Shown here one piece after another: positions 7,076 through 15,733 of a DNA stretch of 64,000 nt; the first letter of the stretch is position 1; every line of letters begins with the position of its first letter. The notes beneath the pieces are model-generated. The model did not search any database. It was not told the origin of the DNA and was given only the letters and a program-made list of their open reading frames with translations. A program made the position numbers and the translations under genes. The DNA is taken from positions 124,001 to 188,000 of the forward strand of contig NZ_JAPNTZ010000009.1 of NCBI RefSeq assembly GCF_026626335.1. The letters run 5' to 3'. The DNA is from Paractinoplanes pyxinae. Its GTDB lineage: Bacteria > Actinomycetota > Actinomycetes > Mycobacteriales > Micromonosporaceae.

Positions 7076-8035
7076 ATGCAAGCGATCGTGATCGAGGACA
7101 AGCAGCTGGTCCGGCGCGAGGTGGAAGATCCTGAGGCCGGCGACGGTGAGGTCGTCATCGACGTCACCGCCGCCGGCGTCAACCGGGCCGACGTGTCGCA
7201 GCGCCAGGGCTTTTATCCGCCGCCGCCCGGCGCCTCGCCCTACCCCGGTCTCGAGTGCGCCGGGGTGATCAGCGCCGTCGGGCCCGGGGTGACCGGGCAT
7301 CACGTCGGCGAGCGGGTCGCCGCGCTGCTGTCCGGCGGTGGGTACGCGGAAAAGGTCGCCGTTCCGGCCGGTCAGCTGCTGCCCGTGCCGACCGGCCTCT
7401 CGTTGACCGAGTCGGCCGCGTTGCCCGAGGTCAGCTGCACGGTGTGGTCGAACGTGAGCGACCGCGACCGGCTGCGCAAGGGCGAGACGCTGCTGGTGCA
7501 CGGCGGCGGCAGCGGCATCGGCACGTTCGCGATCCAGCTGGGCAAGGCCCTCGGCGCCTCGGTCGTCACCACGGCCCGGGCGAGCAAGCACGACTTCCTG
7601 CGCGATCTCGGGGCCGACCTGGTGATCGACTACACGACCGACGATTTCGTGGCGGCCACCCGCGAGTTCAACGGTCGTGGCGCCGACGTGATTCTCGACA
7701 TCGTGGGCGCGAAGTACCTGAGCCGCAACATCGAGGCGCTGGCTCCGAACGGGCGGCTCACCGTGATCGGCATGCAGGGCGGTCGCAAGGCCGAACTCGA
7801 TCTGGGCGCCCTCATGGCCAAGCGCGGTTCCGTCTCGTCGACGAGCCTGCGGGCCCGCCCGGCGGCCGACAAGGCGCGCATCGTCGCCGGCGTCGTGCGG
7901 GTGGTGTGGCCCCTGGTCGAGGCGGGCGCGATCCGGCCGATCATCGACACGACCATGCCGCTGGCCGAGGCGGCCGAGGCGCACCGGCTGATGGAAGCGA
8001 GCGACCATGTCGGCAAGATTTTGCTGACTCCGTGA
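7076..8035 (+). CDS. NAD(P)H-quinone oxidoreductase, MDR superfamily (PIG3-like)
   Basis: The 319-residue protein spans a full zinc-independent medium-chain dehydrogenase/reductase. It has GVNRADVSQRQGFYPPPPG and PGLECAGVI near the N-terminus and a Rossmann nucleotide site VHGGGSGIGTFAIQLGKALG (about residues 141-160). The order matches the quinone oxidoreductases typified by PIG3, which reduce quinones with NADPH. It lacks the Cys cluster of zinc alcohol dehydrogenases. It starts 40 bp after the glycosidase on the same strand; a functional link is not evident. Confidence 0.85.
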   Translation: MQAIVIEDKQLVRREVEDPEAGDGEVVIDVTAAGVNRADVSQRQGFYPPPPGASPYPGLECAGVISAVGPGVTGHHVGERVAALLSGGGYAEKVAVPAGQLLPVPTGLSLTESAALPEVSCTVWSNVSDRDRLRKGETLLVHGGGSGIGTFAIQLGKALGASVVTTARASKHDFLRDLGADLVIDYTTDDFVAATREFNGRGADVILDIVGAKYLSRNIEALAPNGRLTVIGMQGGRKAELDLGALMAKRGSVSSTSLRARPAADKARIVAGVVRVVWPLVEAGAIRPIIDTTMPLAEAAEAHRLMEASDHVGKILLTP

Positions 8036-8184
8036 GTCAAACTCACACCTTTGAGTGATTAATCAGCAGGGTTTCGACTCTTTGTCCGTTTTTTTGCGGC
8101 GTGGTGAAGTGGTTTGAGTCACCGATCTGCCCAGCATGGTGGAACTCCGGCCGAGTGATCGGCCGAGCGACACCGGGAGGTCTC

Positions 8185-8802
8185 GTGACCAATACGCCGC
8201 TGCGCCCAGCGCGGAGGACGGCCTCTGTGCCGGCTCCCCGCGATCCCCGGCGCTCCAAGGCGCCGTGGATCGCGACCGGGGTGTTTGCGCTGCTGATGGC
8301 CGGGGTAGGGACATATTTCGCGTACGGGACAAGCGATGAAGTCGCCCCGGTGACGCCCACCGCCACGGCCGGCGACACCGCCGTGGCGACGGTTGCCGCT
8401 GCCCCCGTACGGCCCGCCATAACCGCTTCCGAAGGCACGCTCGCCATTTCGGTCAGCAACACCGAATGCGGCGTCGCGACAGTGGGCCCGGCCGACCTCC
8501 CGTTGGCCGCCGAGGGTGAGTTCTGCCTGGTCACCATGGCCGTGCGGAACACCGGGAAGGAGCCTCGCCTGCTCGATCCGCGCGCCCAGCGCGCGGTCGA
8601 CGAGCACGGCCGCTCCCATAGTGTGGCCGTCGAGGCCGCGGTATTCGTCAACGATCAGGATCCGTCGCTGCTCGACGAGATCCCGCCGGGCGCGACCCGG
8701 CACGGCGTGGTCCCGTTCGACGTGCCGAAGGGGGTCCGGCTCGCAGCTTTTCAGCTGCACAAGTCACCGCACAGTACGGGCGTACGGGTGCCGTTGTCCT
8801 GA
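8185..8802 (+). CDS. membrane-anchored DUF4352-like protein
   Basis: I chose the GTG at 8185 because GGGAGG ends 4 nt upstream; the frame is open further 5' but without an SD. The 205-residue product has one TM helix (about residues 25-48), a Thr/Ala-rich linker and an extracytoplasmic beta domain. That domain contains GEFCLVTMAVRNTGKEPRLL and a PPGATRHGVVPFDVP stretch, characteristic of DUF4352 immunoglobulin-like modules. Two Cys residues (in SNTECGV and GEFCLV) could form a disulfide. Function unknown; it lies in a rightward pair with the NlpC/P60 gene. Confidence 0.7.
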   Translation: MTNTPLRPARRTASVPAPRDPRRSKAPWIATGVFALLMAGVGTYFAYGTSDEVAPVTPTATAGDTAVATVAAAPVRPAITASEGTLAISVSNTECGVATVGPADLPLAAEGEFCLVTMAVRNTGKEPRLLDPRAQRAVDEHGRSHSVAVEAAVFVNDQDPSLLDEIPPGATRHGVVPFDVPKGVRLAAFQLHKSPHSTGVRVPLS

Positions 8803-9037
8803 TCACAGGCATATTTCGACAATCCACCGCCGCCGATCGAGTGCGTAACTCGCATTCTTTTCGTCGATGGGCGAGGGTGATTGTGCGATTTCGGCCCCGA
8901 AACATTCCTGTTGTGTGTTGGCATGGTCGACGGAATTAACGAGTAGTCCGGGTTCCCATTGCCGCCCCTCGTGGGTGGCATCGGCGCGGCGCACGGTAAA
9001 GCCGAGCCGACGGGATTCGCGCGAGTGCCCCGGACCG
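8803..9037 (+). promoter_or_regulatory. long leader of the NlpC/P60 gene, possibly structured
   Basis: The 235 bp before the hydrolase start carry no convincing gene but several short GC-rich dyads. Actinobacterial cell-wall hydrolase genes often carry c-di-AMP (ydaO-type) riboswitches at this place. I could not match the consensus by eye, so this marks a candidate leader, not a called riboswitch. Confidence 0.25.
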
Positions 9038-10126
9038 ATGTCGGAGGCAACACTGCACTGTCCGTCCCCGAGCCGGGCCTTCACCGCCGGCGCTATCGCG
9101 CTGGCCGTGATCTCACCGGCTCTAGACCCAGTCGAGCACGCCGCCGAGGCTGTGCCACCCGTCCGCCCGGCCGATTCCGACGGCTCGGACACCATCCGGA
9201 TCGAGGAGCGCACCAAGACCACTGAGCGTGCTTCACGCGCCGCCCCCCGGCGTTTCTCTCTCGCCCGCAGCGCCGCCCAGACGGCCCGGGCACAGGTCAA
9301 CCCGTTCGCCCGCCCCGACGGCGGCGCGGCCCTGCGGACCGCCGTGGAGCTGGCTGTCGTCGACGAGCGGGAGGCGTTGCGCACTGCCGAGACCCTGGCT
9401 GCGGTCGAGGTCCGGGAGCACCTGCGGGGTGCTCCGGCCGACGTCGACTCGGACGGCGAGGTGCCGGCCGACACGGGCGCGCTGCTCGCGGAGGCGGACC
9501 GGACCGCTCGTACGCTGGCCGCTCGCCGGGTCCAGCAGGAGCGTGCGCAGCTGCGGGCGCTTCGGGAGGCTCAGCGGGTCGCGGCGATCGCGGCCGAGAG
9601 CCCCCGCGCCTATGACGGCGTTGCGAGCTCTCGCTCGTATGACGGCGTCGCGAGCGAGGCCCCGCGGACGTTCGGCCGGTACACGTACCGCAGCTCGCGG
9701 GCCTATAACCGGTCGTCGTCGCGCCAGCTGCGCTCGGTCGTGACCCGGTACGCGCCGGCCAAGCAGGCCGGCCAGCGGGTCATGCGGATGGGCAACGGGA
9801 TGACCGCGGTCATCGCCTTCGCCCGTTCGCAGGTGGGTAAGCGCTACGTGAGCGGGGGCCTGGGCCCGAACGGGTTCGACTGCTCCGGCTTCACCAAGCG
9901 GGCGTACGCGCTGGCCGGCATCAGGCTCCCGCACTCGTCCGGAGCCCAGGCGGCCCGGTCGCGGTCCGTCTCGCGCTCGCAGGCCCGCCCCGGCGACCTG
10001 GTCGTCGGGCCCGGGCACGTGGGCATCTACATGGGCCGCGGCATGATGATCGACGCCGGCAACCACCGGACGGGCGTGGTCTACCGCAAGGTGTACGGCG
10101 GACTGCGGGTCGCCCGCATCTCCTGA
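9038..10126 (+). CDS. secreted NlpC/P60 peptidoglycan endopeptidase
   Basis: I chose the ATG at 9038 (362 aa) because it puts a signal-like segment (FTAGAIALAVISPALDP) at the N-terminus; the frame is open 171 bp further 5' but reads as non-secretory sequence. Residues about 90-190 are Ala/Arg/Glu-rich and probably helical, followed by a Ser/Tyr/Arg-rich linker. The C-terminal NlpC/P60 domain contains the catalytic Cys in NGFDCSGFTKRAYALAGI, His in VVGPGHVGIYMG and the third polar residue around DAGNHRTG. Such enzymes cut the D-Glu/mDAP bond in stem peptides during growth or germination. Confidence 0.85.
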   Translation: MSEATLHCPSPSRAFTAGAIALAVISPALDPVEHAAEAVPPVRPADSDGSDTIRIEERTKTTERASRAAPRRFSLARSAAQTARAQVNPFARPDGGAALRTAVELAVVDEREALRTAETLAAVEVREHLRGAPADVDSDGEVPADTGALLAEADRTARTLAARRVQQERAQLRALREAQRVAAIAAESPRAYDGVASSRSYDGVASEAPRTFGRYTYRSSRAYNRSSSRQLRSVVTRYAPAKQAGQRVMRMGNGMTAVIAFARSQVGKRYVSGGLGPNGFDCSGFTKRAYALAGIRLPHSSGAQAARSRSVSRSQARPGDLVVGPGHVGIYMGRGMMIDAGNHRTGVVYRKVYGGLRVARIS

Positions 10127-10162
10127 AGGCTCATCCACCCGGCCGCGCTGTCGCTCGACGCC

Positions 10163-11359
10163 TCAGCGCGGCAGGGTGAGCCGTACGGTCGTGCCCGTCC
10201 CGGGCTCGCTCTCCAGGTGCACGCTGCCGTGGTGGGCGTCGACGATCGACTTCACGATGGCCAGCCCCAGGCCCGGGCCCTGCGTGGCCATCACCTCGGC
10301 CGCCGCGCACCGGTAGAACCGGTCGAAGACGTGCGGCAGCTCGTCGGCCGCGATACCCACCCCGGTGTCGGTGATCAGCAGCTCCGGCTCGCCCTCGGAG
10401 ATCGAGTCGACAGTGATCTCGCCGTCCGCGTGGGTGAACTTGATCGCGTTGACCAGCAGGTGGTTGAGCACCTGGGCCAGCCGCTTGGCGTCCCCGCGGG
10501 CCGGCACCGGCGTCTCGGTGCGGTCGCGCAGCTTGACCCCGCGGTGCTCGGCCAGCCCCCGGCAGGCGGCGACCGCCTGATGCGCGAGTTCGGCCAGGTC
10601 AACCTCGGCCAGGTCAAGCTGCACCCGGTTGTCGGTCATCTTGGCCACCATCAGCAGCTCGTCGATGAGCCGCAGCAGCCGGTCGGAGTTGCGCGACATC
10701 ACCGAGAGGAACCGGCGCGACGTCTCGGCGTCGAAGTCGTCCTCCAGCAGCATCTCGAGGTAGCCGCGAATCGTCGACAGCGGCGTCCGCAGCTCGTGGC
10801 TGACCGTGGCCAGGAACGAGTCCTTCATCCGGTCGACCTGGCGCATCCGGTCGGCGATCTCACCCGCGTGCCGCGCGTAGCGGCGCAACTCGAGCTGCAC
10901 CGACGCGTGCCGGGCCAGGCTTCGCAGGGCGCGGCGCTGGGCGGAGGTGAGCACCCGGGGCTCGCGGTCGAGAACACAGACCGTTCCCACCGCGTACGTG
11001 CCATCGAGCACCACCGGTGCGCCGGCGTAGAACCGGATGCCGAGCGCGTCGACCCCCGGGTTGTCGGCGAACCGGTTGTCGTCCTCGGCGTCGGGCACCT
11101 CGAGCAGGTCGTGCGAGGTGATGGTGTGGGCGCAGAAGGACAGATCGCGCGGGAAGCCGTCGAGTTCGGTGCCGACCTTCGCCTTGAGCCACTGCCGGTC
11201 GCGGTCGACCAGGCTGACCAGCCCCACCGGGGTCCCGCAGATCTGCGAGGCCAGGAGCGCGATGTCGTCGAAGTCCTCTTCCGGCGGGGTGTCGAGCACC
11301 TGGGCGTCGTGCAGTGCCGCGAGCCGGGCCGGCTCATCGGGAGGCAGTGGCGCCCTCAT
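10163..11359 (-). CDS. GAF-domain sensor histidine kinase
   Basis: The protein is 398 residues from ATG 11359; a TTG lies one codon upstream. Residues about 25-160 form a GAF domain without TM segments, so it senses a cytoplasmic signal. The dimerisation/phosphoacceptor motif SHELRTPL places His188. The N-box (NHLLVNAIKF, about 299-308), G1 (DTGVGI, about 331-336) and GPGLGLAIVKS G2 box are intact. No response regulator is adjacent, so it is an orphan kinase. It converges with the NlpC/P60 gene (37 bp between ends). A 13-bp hairpin lies 79 bp upstream of the start. Confidence 0.88.
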   Translation of the reverse strand: MRAPLPPDEPARLAALHDAQVLDTPPEEDFDDIALLASQICGTPVGLVSLVDRDRQWLKAKVGTELDGFPRDLSFCAHTITSHDLLEVPDAEDDNRFADNPGVDALGIRFYAGAPVVLDGTYAVGTVCVLDREPRVLTSAQRRALRSLARHASVQLELRRYARHAGEIADRMRQVDRMKDSFLATVSHELRTPLSTIRGYLEMLLEDDFDAETSRRFLSVMSRNSDRLLRLIDELLMVAKMTDNRVQLDLAEVDLAELAHQAVAACRGLAEHRGVKLRDRTETPVPARGDAKRLAQVLNHLLVNAIKFTHADGEITVDSISEGEPELLITDTGVGIAADELPHVFDRFYRCAAAEVMATQGPGLGLAIVKSIVDAHHGSVHLESEPGTGTTVRLTLPR

Positions 11360-11437
11360 CAACCGATCGTCTCACCCCGGCCACCCGATATGGCCGGATT
11401 CGTCGGACCGCTACGGCGCAACGGACCCCTGACAGCA

Positions 11438-11468
11438 GTCGGCACCCGCCTCCAGGGCGGGTGCCGAC
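11438..11468. terminator. strong 13-bp hairpin between divergent genes
   Basis: GTCGGCACCCGCC (11438-11450) pairs perfectly with GGCGGGTGCCGAC (11456-11468) across a 5-nt loop. No gene ends here from either side. It lies in the 11360-11681 gap, which otherwise shows no gene. It could attenuate kinase transcription, insulate the two divergent units, or be a relic terminator. Confidence 0.5.
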
Positions 11469-11681
11469 TTGCTATCTCCACCGGGCGCGGGGATCTCGGC
11501 CGCACACACCCGGTCGGATGTCAGACAGAAGCATCACCCGGCCCTCGCGTTGACGTACGCACCGGCTGTGCGTCCGCCCGAATGAGTGACAGCGCGCCGC
11601 CACGCGAGTGAAAGGCGGGCGATACGTAACCGGACTAGTCTCCATGCGTAGAAGGTCCGTATCCCGCCGGAGGACACCACG

Positions 11682-12212
11682 ATGAGTCTCGAACGCGCCG
11701 TCGCCCCGGATCCGTACGATCTTTTGCCCCCGGTCCCGTCGTTCACGGTGACCAGCAACGACGTGGCCGACGGGCGCCCGCTGGACGAGCTGTTCGCGCA
11801 CACCAGCGTGGGCGGCAAGAACCTGTCGCCCCAGCTCGCGTGGTCCGGCTTCCCGTCCGAGACCCGCGGCTTCGTGGTCACCTGCTTCGACCCGGACGCG
11901 CCCACCGGCAGCGGCTTCTGGCACTGGGTGCTGGTCAACCTGCCGCTCAGCGCGACCGAACTGGAGCGGGGCGCCGACCCGCTGCCGGGTGAGGCCTTCT
12001 GTGTGCGCAACGACTACGGCGACAACAACTACGGTGGGGCCGCCCCGCCGCCCGGCGACCGTCCGCACCGCTACGTGTTCGCGGTGCACGCCATCGACGT
12101 CGACAAGCTCGAGGTCCCGGCCGAGGCGACGCCGGCCTACGTCGGCTTCAACCTGGCCTTCCACACGTTGGCCCGGGCCACGATCCGGCCGACGTTCCAG
12201 CTCAAAGCATGA
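11682..12212 (+). CDS. YbhB/YbcL-type PEBP-family protein
   Basis: The 176-residue protein starts 9 nt after a GGAGG-type SD. It has the phosphatidylethanolamine-binding fold signatures: FTVTSNDVADG, the DPDAPTGSGFWHWVLVNLP ligand-loop motif, and a PPPGDRPHRYVFAVHAID stretch. Bacterial YbhB/YbcL proteins are cytoplasmic Raf-kinase-inhibitor-like proteins of uncertain role. It is a single-gene unit ending in a bidirectional terminator shared with the methyltransferase gene. Confidence 0.88.
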   Translation: MSLERAVAPDPYDLLPPVPSFTVTSNDVADGRPLDELFAHTSVGGKNLSPQLAWSGFPSETRGFVVTCFDPDAPTGSGFWHWVLVNLPLSATELERGADPLPGEAFCVRNDYGDNNYGGAAPPPGDRPHRYVFAVHAIDVDKLEVPAEATPAYVGFNLAFHTLARATIRPTFQLKA

Positions 12213-12215
12213 AGA

Positions 12216-12237
12216 CCGCCGGCTTACGAGCCGGCGG
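12216..12237. terminator. bidirectional terminator between convergent genes
   Basis: CCGCCGGCT (12216-12224) pairs with AGCCGGCGG (12229-12237), loop TACG. It lies between the ends of the PEBP gene and the methyltransferase gene. Confidence 0.75.
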
Positions 12238-12257
12238 CCTTCGCGTTTGGATCAGTG

Positions 12258-12971
12258 TCAGGCGGGGGTGCGCGCCACGACGAAGACGGACTGGCCGAAC
12301 GGCGGCTTCATGACGCTTTCGGCGGCCTTGGTCACCGGCAGCACCAGCGAGTCGTACACCTTGACCATCGGGCCTTCCTTCGGCGCCAGCTTGAAGATGC
12401 TGGTCGCGCCGTAGTAGCCGATCAGGCCGAGCGCGTTCGCGTAGTGCAGCTTCTCGATCTGCAGGCCGGCGTCTTCCATGGCGGCGCGCATCGTCTTCTT
12501 GGTGTAGCGGCGGATGTGGCCGGTCGCGATGTCGACCTGGCTCATGGCGAACATGAAGGCCGGCACGATGATGATGACCCGGCCGCCCGGGCGCACCAGG
12601 TCGGCCATGCTGCGCAGCGCGCCGACGTGATCCTCGATGTGCTCGAGCACGTTGTACGAGACGGCGGCGCTGTACTCACCGTTGGCGTCGGCCGACGGGA
12701 GCAGCATCTGACGCACGTCGATGTTCGGGTAGTCGGCCATGCGCTCCTTGAGCAGCACGAGCCTGTCCGGGTCGGCTTCGGTCGCCGTGAACCGCGGAAG
12801 GTGCTCGGCCCACTCGATCGCGTAGTCCCCGAGACCGCTGCCGATCTCGATCGGGTTGTCCCCGAGGTACGGAAGAGCGAGCTCGACGAACCACCGGCGG
12901 TGGTTGACGGCCGTGGCGAGGCCTTCGAGCACTTCGGACTGGATCCGCTGGTCTCCAGTGATGTCTGCCAT
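12258..12971 (-). CDS. class I SAM-dependent methyltransferase
   Basis: I chose the ATG at 12971 (237 aa), with GAGGGAA about 8 nt upstream; the frame extends 60 nt further but without support. Motif I is IEIGSGLGDYAIEWA, an acidic residue follows at TATEADPDR, and VSYNVLEHIEDH plus RPGGRVIIIVPAF are the family's motifs IV-V. This matches Methyltransf_11/23-type enzymes that often act on lipids, sugars or small metabolites. The C-terminal region (IGYYGATSIFKLAP) is typical of a subgroup next to glycosyltransferases. It is divergent from a polytopic membrane protein, perhaps in the same surface-glycan pathway (inference). Confidence 0.82.
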   Translation of the reverse strand: MADITGDQRIQSEVLEGLATAVNHRRWFVELALPYLGDNPIEIGSGLGDYAIEWAEHLPRFTATEADPDRLVLLKERMADYPNIDVRQMLLPSADANGEYSAAVSYNVLEHIEDHVGALRSMADLVRPGGRVIIIVPAFMFAMSQVDIATGHIRRYTKKTMRAAMEDAGLQIEKLHYANALGLIGYYGATSIFKLAPKEGPMVKVYDSLVLPVTKAAESVMKPPFGQSVFVVARTPA

Positions 12972-13210
12972 ATGTAAGGTTCCCTCGTCTTGCCGATCTG
13001 AGCTGACAGCGGGACCGGACGAGTTAACCATCCGACGCGCGTATCCGAAAGTTGAGGCCGGGGCAGGCGCTCATTATTTGCCTGATTGAGACATGCGAAG
13101 CTGGGTACTACCACCGGTTCGGCGCCTAATACGACGTTCATATCGGCTCGATCACGCATGGGCAGCTCGTCACAGCAACGTTACCAACCTCGGTTAGGCT
13201 CGCCCACGCT

Positions 13211-15196
13211 ATGACGATTACGGGTATTGACTCGACAGGCCAGCCGGCTGGCGGGAACGTGCTGCCGCCCCGTCAAGTGACCGAAGCCGACGACCTCGAA
13301 GCCGAGCTGATCGCGCTCGAGACCGACGCCGCGACGACGGCGCCGGCGTCCGCCCGGCCCGATGTCGAGGCCGCCCCTGAGCAGGCCGGGAAGCCTGCAA
13401 AACGGTGGTGGCGACGGCGACCCGACTGGCGTGACGTGCTGGCGGCAGCGACGTTCGTCGTTGTCGCGTTCTATCTCACAGCCCCGTTGTGGCTCAATCT
13501 CGATCATCAGCTGCGCGACGATCCGCAGGATCAGGCTTTCTTTGAGTGGATGCTGGCGCATGGTGCCCGCGTGCTCACCGATGGCGCATATCCGTTCTTC
13601 TCCGATCGCATGAATTACCCCGATGGGGTGAACATGATGGCCAACACCTCGGTGTTGGCCATATCGCTGCCGATGACTCCGGTGACTTTGTTGTTCGGCC
13701 CCCATGTGTCGTTCAACTTATTTCTAACTCTGGCGTTGGCGCTCACCGGTATCTCGTGGTATTTCGTGCTCTCCCGCGTGTTCGTGTCTTCGCGACTCGC
13801 GGCTTGGGTCGGCGCACTGTTCTGCACGTTCGCGCCCAGCATGGTTTCGCATGCCGGCGGTCACCCGAACATCGTCTCGCAATTCCTGGTCCCGCTGATC
13901 ATCTGGCGGACGCTGCGCCTACGGCAGCCCGGCCGGGTCGTCCGCAACGGACTGATCATGGCCGCGCTGCTGATCTGGCAGGCCTTCATCAACCTCGAGA
14001 TCCTCTTCATGACCGCCGTCGGCCTGGGCGTGTTCTGCCTGATCATGGCCATTGCGCGGCGGAAGACGCACCGGGGTGAGATCCGCCGGTTCCTGCCCGG
14101 CCTGGCCGTCGCCGGCACAGTGACGCTGGCCGTGCTGGCGTACCCGCTGTCGGTCCAGTTCTTCGGCCCGCAGAGCTACCACGGGCTGCCGCAGTTCGTC
14201 CGCAACTTCGGCGCCGACCTCGCCTCGTTCACCGCTTATTCGAGCCACTCGGTCGCCGGGAATTCGGTAATCGCGGAACGGCTCGCGCAGAACCCGGCCG
14301 AAGAGAATGCGTTCTTCGGCTGGGGCCTGGTCATTCTCTTCGTCGGCCTGCTGGTCTGGATGCGCCGCTCGGTGGCGGTTCTCGCGCTGGGCGGCATCGC
14401 GCTTCTCTTCGCGGCGATGTCACTCGGACCGCGAATTTTCCTGAACGGGATCAACACTGGCATCCCCGGCATCTGGGCCGTTCTGCACAGCGTTCCGGTG
14501 CTGAACTCGGCCGTGCCCACCCGCTGGGCCATGGCCATCGCCCCGGTCGTCGGCATCCTGCTGGCCCTGGGCGTGCAGCGGGCCATCGACCTCACCCGCG
14601 CCCAGCCGGCCGCCCGCGGCCCGGTCCGGGTCGCGATGATCACCGCGGTCGCGATGGCGCTGGTGCCGCTCGTGCCGGTCCAGCTCAAGACGGCCCCGAT
14701 GGCCCCGGTCCCCGAGTTCGTGACGTCCGGCGCGTGGAAGCAGTACGTCGACGACAACCACACGGTGGTCACCCTGCCGCTGCCGGACTCGAGCTACCCC
14801 GACCCGCTGCGGTGGACGGCGACGACCGGCCAGGACATGCGCATCGCCGGCGCGTACGCCCTGCTGCCCAACCAGAACCCGCTGAACCCGGCCGACCGTA
14901 CGGCGCTGTTCTCGCCGCCGTGGCGGCCCACCAGCGGTCTGATGGCTTCGATCCGCCAGGGCAACCCGATCCCCGAGATCAACGACACCCGCCGCGAGAT
15001 GACCCTGGCCGACCTCCGCTACTGGAAGGCCGGCGCCGTGGTGCTGACCCCGCAGGTCCGCGACATCGAAATGCTGCGCGCGATGACCGGCCTGCTCGGC
15101 TTCCAGCCCACCTGGACCGGCGGCGCCTGGGTCTGGGACGTCCGCCCCCTGGTCGACAACCCCGACGCGGTCCTCACCGGCCCCGACATCGGCTGA
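13211..15196 (+). CDS. polytopic membrane protein, possible GT-C-type glycosyltransferase
   Basis: The 661-residue protein has a charged N-terminal tail (about 75 residues) and then roughly a dozen hydrophobic helices up to about residue 500, followed by a soluble C-terminal domain. After the first helix comes an extracytoplasmic loop with acidic residues (LRDDPQDQAFFEWML), which is where GT-C lipid-linked-sugar transferases keep their catalytic Asp/Glu. The fold resembles large actinobacterial membrane glycosyltransferases, but no diagnostic family motif is recognised. It is divergent from the methyltransferase and ends in a terminator. Confidence 0.65.
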   Translation: MTITGIDSTGQPAGGNVLPPRQVTEADDLEAELIALETDAATTAPASARPDVEAAPEQAGKPAKRWWRRRPDWRDVLAAATFVVVAFYLTAPLWLNLDHQLRDDPQDQAFFEWMLAHGARVLTDGAYPFFSDRMNYPDGVNMMANTSVLAISLPMTPVTLLFGPHVSFNLFLTLALALTGISWYFVLSRVFVSSRLAAWVGALFCTFAPSMVSHAGGHPNIVSQFLVPLIIWRTLRLRQPGRVVRNGLIMAALLIWQAFINLEILFMTAVGLGVFCLIMAIARRKTHRGEIRRFLPGLAVAGTVTLAVLAYPLSVQFFGPQSYHGLPQFVRNFGADLASFTAYSSHSVAGNSVIAERLAQNPAEENAFFGWGLVILFVGLLVWMRRSVAVLALGGIALLFAAMSLGPRIFLNGINTGIPGIWAVLHSVPVLNSAVPTRWAMAIAPVVGILLALGVQRAIDLTRAQPAARGPVRVAMITAVAMALVPLVPVQLKTAPMAPVPEFVTSGAWKQYVDDNHTVVTLPLPDSSYPDPLRWTATTGQDMRIAGAYALLPNQNPLNPADRTALFSPPWRPTSGLMASIRQGNPIPEINDTRREMTLADLRYWKAGAVVLTPQVRDIEMLRAMTGLLGFQPTWTGGAWVWDVRPLVDNPDAVLTGPDIG

Positions 15197-15210
15197 CCGG
15201 ATCCGTTGAA

Positions 15211-15236
15211 CAAGGGCGGCCTTCGGGCCGTCCTTG
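15211..15236 (+). terminator. terminator after membrane protein gene
   Basis: CAAGGGCGGCC-TTCG-GGCCGTCCTTG forms an 11-bp stem (one G-U) with a UUCG tetraloop, 14 bp after the stop. Confidence 0.8.
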
Positions 15237-15297
15237 ACCGGGGCGTGTCACCTTTGCCGGCCCGAGCCCTCGCAGCCAGTTGACTAGGCTGCCGGGA

Positions 15298-15678
15298 ATG
15301 GCGAGCCGCATCGGAGACATGGTGATCGACTGTGCCGACCCGGAACGGATGGCCGCCTTCTGGAGCGAGGCGCTGAACTACCGGATCTTCGCCCGCGACG
15401 GAACCGGCGTAGCCATCCGCGGAGCGACCACCAGCCCCGACATCTTGTTCATCCGGGTGCCCGAGCCTAAGCCGGCCAAGAACCGCCTGCACTTCGACAT
15501 CTGCCCCACCGACCGCACGCAGGCCGAAGAGCTGGACCGCTTGCTGGCCTTGGGCGCCACCCACTCAGCAATCACCGCGAGCGGCTCCTGGATCGTCCTC
15601 GAAGACCCCGAGGGCAACGAGTTCTGCCTGATGTCCAAGCAGATCCCCGCCGAGCCCGCCCCATTCCACGACGCCTGA
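15298..15678 (+). CDS. VOC-family (glyoxalase/bleomycin-resistance fold) protein
   Basis: The 126-residue protein starts at ATG 15298; an upstream in-frame TTG is less likely. It shows a VOC module: MVIDCADPERMAAFWSEALN, RLHFDICPTDR with a possible metal His, and VLEDPEGNEFCLM with the conserved Glu-Phe end. Such proteins are dioxygenases, isomerases or antibiotic-binding proteins; the substrate is unknown. It follows a terminator and is probably monocistronic. It differs from the 116-aa VOC paralogues near 44-47 kb. Confidence 0.82.
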   Translation: MASRIGDMVIDCADPERMAAFWSEALNYRIFARDGTGVAIRGATTSPDILFIRVPEPKPAKNRLHFDICPTDRTQAEELDRLLALGATHSAITASGSWIVLEDPEGNEFCLMSKQIPAEPAPFHDA

Positions 15679-15733
15679 CCTCAGCCGTGTCCTCTAGCGG
15701 ATAGCGCGGCGGCTGGTTGTGCTGTCGACTTGA

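Noticed and set aside
5713..8008. Long minus-strand frames opposite the GH30 and oxidoreductase genes
   Set aside because: Arg/His/Val-rich translations with no domains, fully covered by well-supported plus-strand genes.
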